Origin: Deltaproteobacteria bacterium | GTDB taxonomy: Bacteria > Desulfobacterota > Desulfobacteria > Desulfobacterales > UBA5852 | NCBI GenBank assembly: GCA_020444045.1 | Contig: JAHLLS010000021.1 | Location: 1-64,000, forward strand | Direction: 5' to 3' | Length of the DNA: 64,000 nucleotides | Shown: positions 34,324-43,034 of the stretch, one piece after another | Position numbering within the stretch: the stretch's first letter is position 1 | Layout of the letters: every line of letters starts with the position of its first letter | Position numbers and translations under genes: made by a program | The notes under the pieces: generated by a model | The model's database searches: none | Seen by the model: the letters and a program-made list of their open reading frames with translations, nothing else | What the model was told of the DNA's origin: nothing

Positions 34324-34367
34324 AAGCGCCGGCGGCATGCACCCAACCGATACCCCCGCCGGCGCTT
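34324..34367. terminator. Second GC hairpin before the receiver gene
   Basis: Perfect 12-bp stem (aagcgccggcgg 34324-34335, ccgccggcgctt 34356-34367) with a 20-base loop. It shares the gccggcgg core with the hairpin at 34211. Confidence 0.4.
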
Positions 34368-34465
34368 TAAAAACTGGTTTCCCATAATCGTTTTGGTGCG
34401 CAATCAAAGGGGCTGCGCCCCGGCATAACCATCTTTCGTGATGGCCTATTCCTACAGGGCTCTTT

Positions 34466-34885
34466 ATGGCCACGGATCGACCGGATTCAGCATCCCGCCC
34501 GCAAAAACGCATTCTGATTGCGGACCACGAACAGGGGACCACCATTCCGCTGACTTACCTCATGACCCAAAGCGGGTACGCCGTTCGCACCGTAAACAGC
34601 GGTGAGGCAACGCTTCAGATGGCGGCCGCTTATAAACCGGATCTCATCCTGCTCGAAGCCATGCTCGCCAATCCGGACGGGTTTGAAATCTGCCGGACCA
34701 TTCGCGAGACCCCCGAACTGGCGGCCACCCGTATCCTTTTTGTCTCCGCCATGGCGCGTGACATCGATGTCGCCAAAGGCCTGGCCTCCGGCGCGGACGG
34801 CTACATCACGAAACCATTTTCCAATTCCGAGATCATGGATCACGTTCGAAAACTGCTGGAAATCGCTGATGGATCCAACGAATAA
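34466..34885 (+). CDS. Single-domain receiver with Glu in place of the phospho-Asp
   Basis: 139 residues. Complete receiver fold: RILIADHE (acidic pocket, second acid replaced by His), PDLILLEAML where the phosphorylated Asp is E64 (codon gaa 34655-34657), ILFVSAMA with the Ser, and GYITKPF with the conserved Lys. Asp-to-Glu at this site can mimic the phosphorylated state in some regulators, so it may be locked on; it cannot be phosphorylated in the usual way. There is no output domain. Its end overlaps the start of the kinase-like/exonuclease gene by 17 bp, so the two are made together and may form a complex. Confidence 0.85.
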   Translation: MATDRPDSASRPQKRILIADHEQGTTIPLTYLMTQSGYAVRTVNSGEATLQMAAAYKPDLILLEAMLANPDGFEICRTIRETPELAATRILFVSAMARDIDVAKGLASGADGYITKPFSNSEIMDHVRKLLEIADGSNE

Positions 34886-37052
34886 ATTCTGGTGGTTTGC
34901 CGGTGTCTCGATTTTTGTCACCCTGCTGATTTTTATCGGCATCGCCGTATTTTTCTGGCAACAGCTCCTCCCGGACCAGCAGGCCACCCTCATCGAGATC
35001 ATCAAGATCCATTTCATTTACATTTTTATCGCCCTCATTCTCTTCATGGCCGCGATCGGGTTCGGCCTGGACGGCATTTTCCACAGTTACATCCTCCCCC
35101 TCAACCGGCTTCCCGAAGAAATCGAGCTGATCCATACGGTCAATTCCGCCCACCGGATCAAGCGCGATGGCAGCAAGCTGGTCAATCTCGTCATCGATGC
35201 CATCAATGAAAATGCCGACCACTACCAGCAACTTGAAAACGACATCGCAACCCGTGTTATGGAAGCCAAGGCCGACGTCGAAAAAGAAAAAAACATCCTC
35301 GCCGTCATTATGTCGGAACTCCCCGAAGGGGTGCTGATATGCAATCGCGACGGACAAATCCTGTTTTTCAACAAGCAGGCCAAACGCTTCTTCACCGACA
35401 AAAAAAATGACCCGCTCGACGGTACGCCCCGATCCAACGACCAGCCGTCATTGCCGTTTGCATTTTTTGGACTGGGGCGCTCCGTATTCGAAATCATCGA
35501 TCGCAATCTGGTATCCTATGCCCTGGACGACATCACTGAAAAACTTGAAAAAGGGGCCAGCGGCGCGGCGTCCTATTTTATTGCCGTTGGCAAAGGGGGG
35601 TGTCATCTGCGTGCTGAAATGGTGCCGGTATTGAATTACCAACGTCGTTTTACCGGCTTTATCCTGATTTTTTCCGATATCACCGCTCAGCTCGAAACGG
35701 ACAGCCAGACCGATTTGTTGCTCCAATCCCTGAGTGGCGGAATCCGAACCCCGCTCGCCGGTGTCCGCGCCGCCGTTGAAACGATGATGGAATTTCCCGG
35801 TATGGCGGCCGCTGACGTTCAGGAATTTACCCGCATTATCTACCAAGAGTCTCTTAAAATCGGAAAGATGCTCAGCCAGCACGCGCGGAGGTCCCACGAC
35901 CGCCCACGCTCCCAATGGCCATTGATCGAAACCCGCGCCGATACCATGCTGGAAAAAATTACGGTCAAGGCCAAACACCTGCTGCAGCTTCAATTTGTGG
36001 CCGAAGCCTATGACGAAGACTTGCAGCTCAGTACGGACAGTTATTCATTTTCTCTGGCGGTCCTTTTCCTGCTTCAACGCATAAGCCGTGAAGCCGCCGT
36101 GCGGGATTTTGCATGCCGCGTTCACAAAATCGACGGATTGATCAATTTTGACCTGCGCTGGCAGGGAACGCCGGTTCGCATGGACAAGGTGCACAGCTGG
36201 GAGGAAAAAGTGCTCAGTCTGCCCGACCTGGGCTTGCCGCTCACCCTGGGCGACGTCATCCGTTACCACAACGCCGAAATCTGGCCCACCACCGACGCCA
36301 GCGACGGATGGTCCGGGTTGCGAATGATCCTGCCCGCGCTCCCGTCGGACGCTATGGCGTCGACCCGCAAACCCACGATCATTCCCGACAGTCGGCCGGA
36401 ATTTTACGATTTCGACCTTTTCAATCAGCCCGGTCAACACCCTTCCATCGACAATTGCCTGTTGACCGAACTGACCTATACGGTTTTCGACACCGAAACC
36501 ACCGGCCTCGATCCACGCGGTGGCGACGAAATCATATCCATCGGGGCGGTACGCATCGTCAACAATCACCTGGTCACCGATGATCGATTCGATCAGCTTG
36601 TCAATCCCATGCGGCCGCTGCGCTGGGAGTCCATCCAGATTCACGGGATCCAGGAAAGCGCCCTGAAAGACCAGCCGGTCATTGCAACCGTTCTGCCCCG
36701 CTTCCATCAATTCGCTGAAAACACGATTCTGGTGGCCCACAATGCCGCCTTCGACATGCGTATGCTGCAGATCAAAGAGCAGGATACCGGCGTTCGGTTT
36801 ATCAATCCCGTGCTGGACACCATGCTCCTGTCGTCCATCGTTCACCCGGCTCAGGAAAACCACAATCTCATGACGATCGCCGAGAGGCTGGGGATCGATG
36901 TCTCCGGACGCCATACCGCCATGGGCGATGCCATGGCCACGGCCAACATGTTCCTCAAACTGATTCCGCTGCTGGCCAAAAAAGGAATCCATACGCTGGG
37001 ACAAGCCCGGGAGGCTTCCGAAAAAACCTATTTCGCCCGTCTGCGCTACTGA
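34869..37052 (+). CDS. Membrane kinase-like protein (no catalytic His) fused to DEDDh 3'-5' exonuclease
   Basis: 727 residues. Two membrane helices (about 8-30 and 43-67), a charged coiled linker, a PAS-like region from about 144 (MSELPEGVLICNRDGQILFF), then a dimerisation helix reading SLSGGIRTPLAGVRAAV at 287-303: histidine kinases have S-H-E-L-R-T-P-L here, but residue 290 is Gly, so the phosphorylated His is gone. The following ATPase-like region is degenerate. Residues about 536-715 are a DnaQ-type exonuclease: VFDTETTG (D541, E543), HNAAFDMRML, and HTAMGDAMAT with the His and last Asp. So the exonuclease looks active, the kinase not. ATG 34869 overlaps the receiver gene. The long frame upstream of it is out-of-frame sequence of that gene. 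Confidence 0.85.
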   Translation: MDPTNKFWWFAGVSIFVTLLIFIGIAVFFWQQLLPDQQATLIEIIKIHFIYIFIALILFMAAIGFGLDGIFHSYILPLNRLPEEIELIHTVNSAHRIKRDGSKLVNLVIDAINENADHYQQLENDIATRVMEAKADVEKEKNILAVIMSELPEGVLICNRDGQILFFNKQAKRFFTDKKNDPLDGTPRSNDQPSLPFAFFGLGRSVFEIIDRNLVSYALDDITEKLEKGASGAASYFIAVGKGGCHLRAEMVPVLNYQRRFTGFILIFSDITAQLETDSQTDLLLQSLSGGIRTPLAGVRAAVETMMEFPGMAAADVQEFTRIIYQESLKIGKMLSQHARRSHDRPRSQWPLIETRADTMLEKITVKAKHLLQLQFVAEAYDEDLQLSTDSYSFSLAVLFLLQRISREAAVRDFACRVHKIDGLINFDLRWQGTPVRMDKVHSWEEKVLSLPDLGLPLTLGDVIRYHNAEIWPTTDASDGWSGLRMILPALPSDAMASTRKPTIIPDSRPEFYDFDLFNQPGQHPSIDNCLLTELTYTVFDTETTGLDPRGGDEIISIGAVRIVNNHLVTDDRFDQLVNPMRPLRWESIQIHGIQESALKDQPVIATVLPRFHQFAENTILVAHNAAFDMRMLQIKEQDTGVRFINPVLDTMLLSSIVHPAQENHNLMTIAERLGIDVSGRHTAMGDAMATANMFLKLIPLLAKKGIHTLGQAREASEKTYFARLRY

Positions 37053-37147
37053 GACAGCACCCGGACCGACACCAAACGGACCGCACCAGGAACATCGAAG
37101 ACCACGAATGCCCCACTAAAAGGGCCCGTCAAGAAGGAAGCAACGGC

Positions 37148-39502
37148 ATGACAAAAAAACCAGCCCGTAGTGCCCTGTTCAAAGAGGCGCTGAAACGGTA
37201 TTCCCGGGTCAATCCGTTTCGACTCCTGCCCGAAGACGCCATCGAGGAACTGGCCGAATGGACCACGGAGATCCGGGCCCCAAGGGGCCAGCTGGTGGCG
37301 GAGCAGGCCAAGACCCAAATCGGGAAGATTTTCTATATCCGCAAGGGTGCCATCGAGTTGTACTATGAGCGAGACGGTGAAAAATCCCTGGGCGGCCGCA
37401 TGGTCGGCGGTGAGACCTTCGGCGGCATCTCGATCCTGATGAATGCCGGTGTGGCCGTTCGCACCGCCAAGGTCGAAGACGATGCCCTCCTCTATGCGAT
37501 ACCCGCCGATCGTTTTCTGTCTCTGTGCGAGCAGCATCCGCGTTTCCGCGAATACTTTACGGAAGAGTTTCAGCAACGCAAACGCAATGAAAATTACGCC
37601 TCGATTCTGGTCACCGGCCAGGCCCGTGATTTTCTGAGCCGGGTTGTGCCGTTTAGCTTTCTGTCCGAAACCGATCTGGACGACATGGTCAACGCCCTGT
37701 CCCTGATTCATCACAATGCCGGAACAGTCTTATTCGTTCAGGGACAGTCGCGCATCGACTACCTCTACATCATTCAGAAGGGCGCCGCCGAACTTTATTA
37801 CGAACAGGCCGGTGAAAAGAGCCTCAAAGGCTATTTGGGGGAAGGCGATTCCTACGGTGGCATATCCATGCTGCTGAACAAGGGTATTTCCATCCGGACC
37901 TTGCGGGTCGAGGAGGCGGCCTATCTCTATGCCTTGCCGGAAAAAAACTTCATGCATCTGTGCCATCGCTGCCCCACGTTCATGGAATTTTTTACGGACA
38001 CCTTCGGTAAGCGCATGCTGGATCGCTCCTACGCCGAAATTTTTGCCCGCCGGATCCTTCCCAAAGACGAAACCGTCCACATCTTCAACGTCTCGGTGGC
38101 CCGCCTGATGAATCGCGACCTTCTCTCCTGCAATCAGCATGTGCCGGTCCAACAGGCGGCCATCCTGATGAGCCGACGAAAATGCAGCTCGATCTTTGTC
38201 CAGAACGACGAGGGGCAGCAAATCGGCATCGTCACCGATACCGACCTTCGCAACCGCGTCATTGCCCGAGGTCTTGAAATCAACATCCCGGTATCCGCCA
38301 TCATGTCGTCTCCGTTGAGCACGATCCCGGAGCAGTTGTCGGTTTTCGAAGCCATGCTGGAGATGATGCAGAAAAAGCTCAAACACCTCGCCGTTCAAGA
38401 CAGCAGCGGCAAAGTGGTCGGCACCATTACCAGTCGTGACCTGTTGGCCGCCCAAGGCCAGTCGCCGCTCTTTATTGTCCGTGAAATTGCCTCGGCCCTT
38501 TCCCGCGAGGAACTCAAAGCTCAGCAGGACCGGATACCGGGCCTGGTTCAAAATCTGATCAGCAGCGGTGCCAAAGCAGAGAACGTCACGCGCCTGATTG
38601 CGACCGTTTCCGACGCCATCCTGCAACGCCTGATCGAAATAGCCCTCGAACAGAGCGGGCCGCCACCGGAACCTTTCGTCTTTATGATTATGGGAAGCGA
38701 AGGCCGCCGGGAACAGACTCTCAAAACCGATCAGGACAATGCCATCATCTTTCGGGACGTCCCCAAGGACCGACTGCCGGATGTCAAAAATTATTTCCTG
38801 AATCTTGGTGAAACCGTCTGCACCTGGCTGGATGAGACCGGCTACGCTTTCTGCCAGGGCGGCGTCATGGCCATGAATCCGAACTGGTGCCAACCCCTTT
38901 CGGTCTGGTGTGACAAGTTCACAAGCTGGATTCACACGGCCGAGGCCGAGGATCTGCTGCATTCAAGCATCTTTTTTGATTTCCGCGGCGCATATGGCGA
39001 CCTCAGCCTGATCGATCAACTCCGCCGGCACCTTTCGGATTCCCTCAAGGGGTGGTCCGGCTTTTTCCGGCACATGACGGAAAATGCACTCCATTTCAAG
39101 CCGCCCCTCGGCTTTTTCCGGAATTTTGTAGTCGAATCCAAAGGAGAGCACCAGAATGCGTTCGACATCAAGCAGGCCATGCTGCCGGTGGTGGACTTTG
39201 CGCGCATCCATGCCCTGAAAAACGGCATCGCCGAAACCAATACCATGGCACGCCTCTACGAACTGCATGAAGGCGGCCACCTCTCCACCAAAGACTACAA
39301 TGATATTACCCGCGCTTACAGCTTCATGATGCAGTTGCGGTTCGTGCGGCAGATTACCGCCATCATCGAAGAAAACGGCAAACCCGACAATTACATCAAC
39401 CCCAAGAAGTTGTCGCGCATCGAACAAACCATGCTGAAGGAAATTTTCAAACGGGTAGAGGACTTCCAGACCAAAATGAGTTTTGAATTCACCGGTCAAT
39501 AA
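37148..39502 (+). CDS. Double cNMP-binding, CBS-pair, DUF294 nucleotidyltransferase-like protein
   Basis: 784 residues. Two cyclic-nucleotide-binding-like domains (about 18-135 and 155-280, each with an IRKGAIELYYE- or IQKGAAELYYE-type strand) precede a CBS pair (about 320-450, with IGIVTDTDLRNR and VGTITSRDLL). Then comes a GlnD-like nucleotidyltransferase (GSEGRREQTLKTDQDNA, near 514-530, containing the GS and DxD metal motifs) and a helical C-terminal domain. One cNMP domain is usual in this family; here it is duplicated. Such proteins are often encoded beside acetate symporters and DnaQ-type exonucleases, as here. They probably sense nucleotides and modify a protein partner; the target is unknown. 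Ribosome site agaaggaag precedes ATG 37148. Confidence 0.85.
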   Translation: MTKKPARSALFKEALKRYSRVNPFRLLPEDAIEELAEWTTEIRAPRGQLVAEQAKTQIGKIFYIRKGAIELYYERDGEKSLGGRMVGGETFGGISILMNAGVAVRTAKVEDDALLYAIPADRFLSLCEQHPRFREYFTEEFQQRKRNENYASILVTGQARDFLSRVVPFSFLSETDLDDMVNALSLIHHNAGTVLFVQGQSRIDYLYIIQKGAAELYYEQAGEKSLKGYLGEGDSYGGISMLLNKGISIRTLRVEEAAYLYALPEKNFMHLCHRCPTFMEFFTDTFGKRMLDRSYAEIFARRILPKDETVHIFNVSVARLMNRDLLSCNQHVPVQQAAILMSRRKCSSIFVQNDEGQQIGIVTDTDLRNRVIARGLEINIPVSAIMSSPLSTIPEQLSVFEAMLEMMQKKLKHLAVQDSSGKVVGTITSRDLLAAQGQSPLFIVREIASALSREELKAQQDRIPGLVQNLISSGAKAENVTRLIATVSDAILQRLIEIALEQSGPPPEPFVFMIMGSEGRREQTLKTDQDNAIIFRDVPKDRLPDVKNYFLNLGETVCTWLDETGYAFCQGGVMAMNPNWCQPLSVWCDKFTSWIHTAEAEDLLHSSIFFDFRGAYGDLSLIDQLRRHLSDSLKGWSGFFRHMTENALHFKPPLGFFRNFVVESKGEHQNAFDIKQAMLPVVDFARIHALKNGIAETNTMARLYELHEGGHLSTKDYNDITRAYSFMMQLRFVRQITAIIEENGKPDNYINPKKLSRIEQTMLKEIFKRVEDFQTKMSFEFTGQ

Positions 39503-39528
39503 CGTCTGAAACCATGCTGCAAAAGCAC

Positions 39529-39556
39529 TTGACAATCCCTGTGAACCATGTCAATC
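39529..39556 (+). promoter_or_regulatory. Candidate trp promoter
   Basis: TTGACA at 39529-39534, 90 bp before the leader peptide; the -10 region (around caatca, 39552-39557) is poor. Placement just before trpL supports it as the trp promoter. Confidence 0.4.
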
Positions 39557-39623
39557 ATCAGCGGACACAACGATCCGTGGTATGAAAGTCAAGGCAATGC
39601 GTTATGCAGAGGAACAACGATTG

Positions 39624-39659
39624 ATGGGACAACGCTGGTGGTGGTGGCACCTGACCTGA
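39624..39659 (+). CDS. trpL: trp leader peptide with four consecutive Trp codons
   Basis: An 11-codon ORF, MGQRWWWWHLT, with ribosome site agagga (39608-39613) before ATG 39624 and stop TGA at 39657-39659. Four Trp codons in a row lie before regions that can pair alternately, followed by an intrinsic terminator at 39707-39745 and the trp genes. This is the classical leader peptide of transcription attenuation: when charged tRNA-Trp is scarce the ribosome stalls on the Trp codons, the antiterminator forms and trpEGDCF are transcribed. It is too short to be found by ordinary gene calling. Confidence 0.9.
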   Translation: MGQRWWWWHLT

Positions 39660-39745
39660 GGCGCACCGCCGGTTACCGCACCCTTCCGACATTATAAGAT
39701 CAGCGCAACCGTGGGCCGCCTCAATTGCCCGCGGTTCTGTTTTTT
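39658..39745 (+). promoter_or_regulatory. trp attenuator: antiterminator and intrinsic terminator
   Basis: Terminator stem aaccgtgggc (39707-39716) pairs with gcccgcggtt (39727-39736), one G-U pair, followed by tttttt (39740-39745). The competing antiterminator can form between gaggcg (39658-39663, overlapping the trpL stop) and cgcctc (39717-39722), extended by cac/gtg, which removes the left terminator arm. This agrees with a ribosome stalled in the Trp codons leaving 39658 onward free. Confidence 0.85.
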
Positions 39746-39747
39746 AG

Positions 39748-39775
39748 GCCGTGGTCATACCAACCACGGCTTTTT
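39748..39775 (+). terminator. Second intrinsic terminator in the trp leader
   Basis: Perfect stem gccgtggt (39748-39755) with accacggc (39763-39770), 7-base loop, then ttttt (39771-39775), only two bases after the attenuator's T run. A tandem second terminator upstream of trpE at 39853 is unusual; it may back up the first, or be under separate control. Confidence 0.75.
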
Positions 39776-39852
39776 ATTTGTTGGCAAACGCCCATAGGCC
39801 CAGGGTATGGCCGGACAAACCGTGTACCACTATTCTCCCGGAGGAGATCACG

Positions 39853-41355
39853 ATGTTGTTGAATCAGTTTCCAACCCGTGAAAATTTCTACGCTGCCTGC
39901 CAACAGGCCAATGTCATTCCGGTCTGTTCGGAAATTCTGGCCGACACCGAGACCCCCGTTTCAATGCTTGGCCGGTTCTATCGGCAGAATGCCGATCTTT
40001 TCCTTTTTGAAAGCGTCGAGGGCGGCGAGCGCTGGGGGCGCTACAGTTTCATGGGAACATCGGCCCGCTGCCATGTCCGCGTTTTCACCGACGTGGTGAC
40101 GGTCCAGGAAAACGGACACGAAGAACGGATCCTTCATGAGGGCCAGCCACTTGCGATTTTAAAGTCCCTCATGGCCGCCTACCAGCCGGCGGTCATCCCC
40201 GAATTGCCGCGTTTCTGGGGCGGCCTGGTCGGCTACATGACCTATGAAGCCGTCAGTTTTCTGGAAGCCATCCCCCATCGATGGCCGGCGGACAAAGCCC
40301 TGGCGCATTTTGTGATTCCCGACGAGCTCTTGATCTTTGACAACGTAAGCCACACGTTGACGCTCGTCGCCCTCACCTTTATCAAAAACGGCATCACGCC
40401 CGAGATGGCCTATGACGAAGCCCGCCAGCGACTGGATCGCCAATTGCAGCGCCTGGCGGACCCCCTGCCCGCAGCCCCCTCGATTTCCGCCGCTACCGAA
40501 GCCGGCCCGTTGGAACCGGTCTATCCCGATGCCGACTTCAGGGAAGCGGTCCAGACCGTCAAACGCCATATCCGGTCCGGGGATATCATCCAGGCCGTCA
40601 TTTCCCAGCCTTTTGTCTGTGATTCGCCTCCCGACCTGTGGTCCCTCTATCGTTCCCAGCGCTATATCAACCCCTCGCCCTATCTCTTCTATTTGAACCT
40701 GGACGGCATGGCACTGGTGGGCTCGTCTCCCGAAACCATGGTGCGCCTGGAAAACGGATCCGCAACCCTGCGCCCCATTGCCGGCACCCGCCCGCGCGGT
40801 GGCAATGACCGTGAGGATCGACAACTGGCCAGTGAACTGCTGGAAGATGAAAAAGAGAAGGCCGAGCATTTGATGCTGGTCGACCTGGGGCGCAACGATC
40901 TCGGGCGTGTGGCCGAGACCGGCACGGTCCAGGTGACGGATCTGATGGTGGTCGAGCGCTATTCCCATGTCATGCATCTCGTATCGAATATCACCTGCGA
41001 TCTGCAGCCCGACTGTGACGCCTTCGATCTGCTGGCGGCAACATTTCCCGCCGGCACCCTGAGCGGGGCGCCCAAGATTCGCGCCATGGAAATTATCGCC
41101 GATCTGGAAAAACAACCCCGGGGACCTTACGGCGGCGCGGTTGGCTATATCTCTTTCAACGGCAACATGGACATGGCCATTACCATCCGCACGGCCTGCA
41201 TCGAAGACAATCGCCTGACCGTTCGGGCCGGCGCCGGTATTGTAGCGGACTCCGACCCCGAAAGCGAACGCCTTGAAACAGTCAACAAAGCCATGGCCAT
41301 GGACCGCGCCCTGAAGATGCTGCGTCCGCTGACGGCGAAAGGAGCCGGATCATGA
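39853..41355 (+). CDS. trpE: Anthranilate synthase component I
   Basis: 500 residues. N-terminal regulatory part has LFESVEGGERWGRYSFMG; such sequence with an upstream SER/LLES-type site binds tryptophan for feedback inhibition. The chorismate-binding C-terminal domain has PSPYLFYLNLDG, GSSPETMVRLENG, PIAGTRPRGG, LVDLGRNDLGRVAETG and GAVGYISFNGNMDMAITIRT. It makes anthranilate from chorismate using ammonia delivered by TrpG. I choose ATG 39853, with ggaggaga ahead of it, over an upstream frame from 39751 that would run through the second terminator. The stop overlaps trpG (ATGA), giving coupled synthesis of the two subunits. Confidence 0.93.
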   Translation: MLLNQFPTRENFYAACQQANVIPVCSEILADTETPVSMLGRFYRQNADLFLFESVEGGERWGRYSFMGTSARCHVRVFTDVVTVQENGHEERILHEGQPLAILKSLMAAYQPAVIPELPRFWGGLVGYMTYEAVSFLEAIPHRWPADKALAHFVIPDELLIFDNVSHTLTLVALTFIKNGITPEMAYDEARQRLDRQLQRLADPLPAAPSISAATEAGPLEPVYPDADFREAVQTVKRHIRSGDIIQAVISQPFVCDSPPDLWSLYRSQRYINPSPYLFYLNLDGMALVGSSPETMVRLENGSATLRPIAGTRPRGGNDREDRQLASELLEDEKEKAEHLMLVDLGRNDLGRVAETGTVQVTDLMVVERYSHVMHLVSNITCDLQPDCDAFDLLAATFPAGTLSGAPKIRAMEIIADLEKQPRGPYGGAVGYISFNGNMDMAITIRTACIEDNRLTVRAGAGIVADSDPESERLETVNKAMAMDRALKMLRPLTAKGAGS

Positions 41356-41933
41356 TCCTGATGATCGACAATTTTGATTCTTTCACCTATAATCTGGTCC
41401 AGTATCTGCGCCAACTGGGCGCCGAGGTGCAGGTGGCCCGCAACAACGCCCTGACCGTTGACGCCGTGGGCCAGCTGGCGCCGGAGGCTATCGTGGTATC
41501 CCCCGGTCCCGGGCAACCCCAGGCGGCCGGCATATCGATGGATACCATCCGCACCTTTTCCGGACGCATTCCGATCCTCGGCATCTGTCTCGGCCACCAG
41601 GCCATTGCCGCCGCATTCGGGAGTAAGATTATTGCCGCCCGTCAGCTGATGCATGGCAAGACATCCACCGTGACAGCCGACGGACAGGCGGTCTATCGCG
41701 GCATTACCAAACCGTTCAAGGCCATGCGGTATCATTCACTGGCCGTCGAGCGGGCCAGCCTGCCGGACTGTCTGACCGTCACGGCCGAGTCCGAGGATGG
41801 CGAAATCATGGGAATCCGGCATCGCAGCCACATGACGGAGGGGCTCCAGTTTCACCCTGAATCCATTATGACCACGGTCGGTAAACGCTTGCTGAGAAAC
41901 TTTTTAAGGGGTGCCACATCGTCCCGACCATAA
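41352..41933 (+). CDS. trpG: Anthranilate synthase component II (glutamine amidotransferase)
   Basis: 193 residues of class-I glutamine amidotransferase. Nucleophile C79 lies in ILGICLGHQ, and the His-Glu pair in LQFHPESIMT. It hydrolyses glutamine and channels ammonia to TrpE. The short length and absence of a fused phosphoribosyltransferase show a stand-alone TrpG. PabA-type dual use with folate synthesis is possible, but the ATGA overlap with trpE makes tryptophan the main role. Confidence 0.92.
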   Translation: MILMIDNFDSFTYNLVQYLRQLGAEVQVARNNALTVDAVGQLAPEAIVVSPGPGQPQAAGISMDTIRTFSGRIPILGICLGHQAIAAAFGSKIIAARQLMHGKTSTVTADGQAVYRGITKPFKAMRYHSLAVERASLPDCLTVTAESEDGEIMGIRHRSHMTEGLQFHPESIMTTVGKRLLRNFLRGATSSRP

Positions 41934-41953
41934 AAACAGGAGGGTACGCCAAG

Positions 41954-42973
41954 ATGTTTCGTGATCACCTCAAAAAAATCATCGAAGGTGTCCATTTGGA
42001 TGAAAACCAGATGGCGGACGTCATGACGGAAATCTTTTCGGGCAGCCTCACCGATGCTCAGATCGGGGCCTTCATGGGCGCCCTGGCCACCAAAGGCGAA
42101 ACCGATCAGGAACTGGCCGGCGCCGCCCGGGCCATGCGCCGCAAAGCTCACCGGATCCAATCTTCGGCCGGCACCATCGTCGACACCTGCGGGACCGGAG
42201 GAGACGGTGCCAGCACGTTCAATATTTCGACGACCACGGCCTTCGTGGTGGCCGGATGCGACATCACGGTCGCCAAACACGGCAACCGCTCGGTATCCAG
42301 CAAATGTGGCAGTGCCGACGTACTGGAAGCGCTCGGTGTGCGGCTGGACGTAGACCCGGAGCTGGTGGAAGAAGCCGTGGAAGATATCGGCATCGGCTTT
42401 CTCTTCGCGCCCCTCTACCACAGCGCGATGCGGTTTGCCGCAACGGCCCGTAAAGAAGTGGGCCTGCGCAGCATCTTCAATATGTTGGGCCCCTTGACCA
42501 ACCCGGCCGGTGCCAACTGTCAGATCATCGGCGTCTATGCACCGCAATTGACGGAGATGTTTGCCCATACCCTGCGGCTGCTGGGATCGCGCCAGGCGTA
42601 TGTGGTGCACGGCCACGACGGCCTGGATGAAATATCGGTCTGTGCGCCTACCCGTATATCCGAATTGAAAGAAGGGCAGGTGCGCACCTTCAATCTCAAT
42701 CCCGAAGCGCATTTCGATGCCCTGGCCGACCCGGGCGACCTGGTAGGAGGCGATCCGGCCACGAATGCGGATATCACGCGCCGGATTCTGGAAGGCGAGA
42801 CAGGTCCCCGTCGCAATGTCGTGCTGCTGAACGCCGCCGCCGCCCTGACCGCCGCCGGCAAGGCAACCGATTTTGCCGACGGTATCGAACAAGCCGCGCA
42901 AGCCATCGACAGCGGCGCGGCGAAGGATAAACTGGCGGCCCTGGCCGCATTCACCCAGGAGCATGCCCCCTGA
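41954..42973 (+). CDS. trpD: Anthranilate phosphoribosyltransferase
   Basis: 339 residues. The PRPP-binding GTGGDGASTFNISTTTAF near 77-94 is diagnostic, with KHGNRSVSSKCGSADVLEALG following. The N-terminal helical domain (LTDAQIGAFMGAL) is normal. It transfers phosphoribose to anthranilate, the second step of the pathway. Ribosome site aggaggg lies before ATG 41954, 20 bp after trpG. Length is as expected and all key stretches are intact. Confidence 0.93.
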   Translation: MFRDHLKKIIEGVHLDENQMADVMTEIFSGSLTDAQIGAFMGALATKGETDQELAGAARAMRRKAHRIQSSAGTIVDTCGTGGDGASTFNISTTTAFVVAGCDITVAKHGNRSVSSKCGSADVLEALGVRLDVDPELVEEAVEDIGIGFLFAPLYHSAMRFAATARKEVGLRSIFNMLGPLTNPAGANCQIIGVYAPQLTEMFAHTLRLLGSRQAYVVHGHDGLDEISVCAPTRISELKEGQVRTFNLNPEAHFDALADPGDLVGGDPATNADITRRILEGETGPRRNVVLLNAAAALTAAGKATDFADGIEQAAQAIDSGAAKDKLAALAAFTQEHAP

Positions 42974-43034
42974 ACCGCTTCATACCATCGACATGCCGGC
43001 AACCTTCTGTGACCGGCTGGAGACATAGAACACC

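Noticed and set aside
34602..34868. N-terminal extension of the kinase-like/exonuclease frame
   Set aside because: It is the receiver gene read in another frame; the membrane protein starts naturally at ATG 34869.
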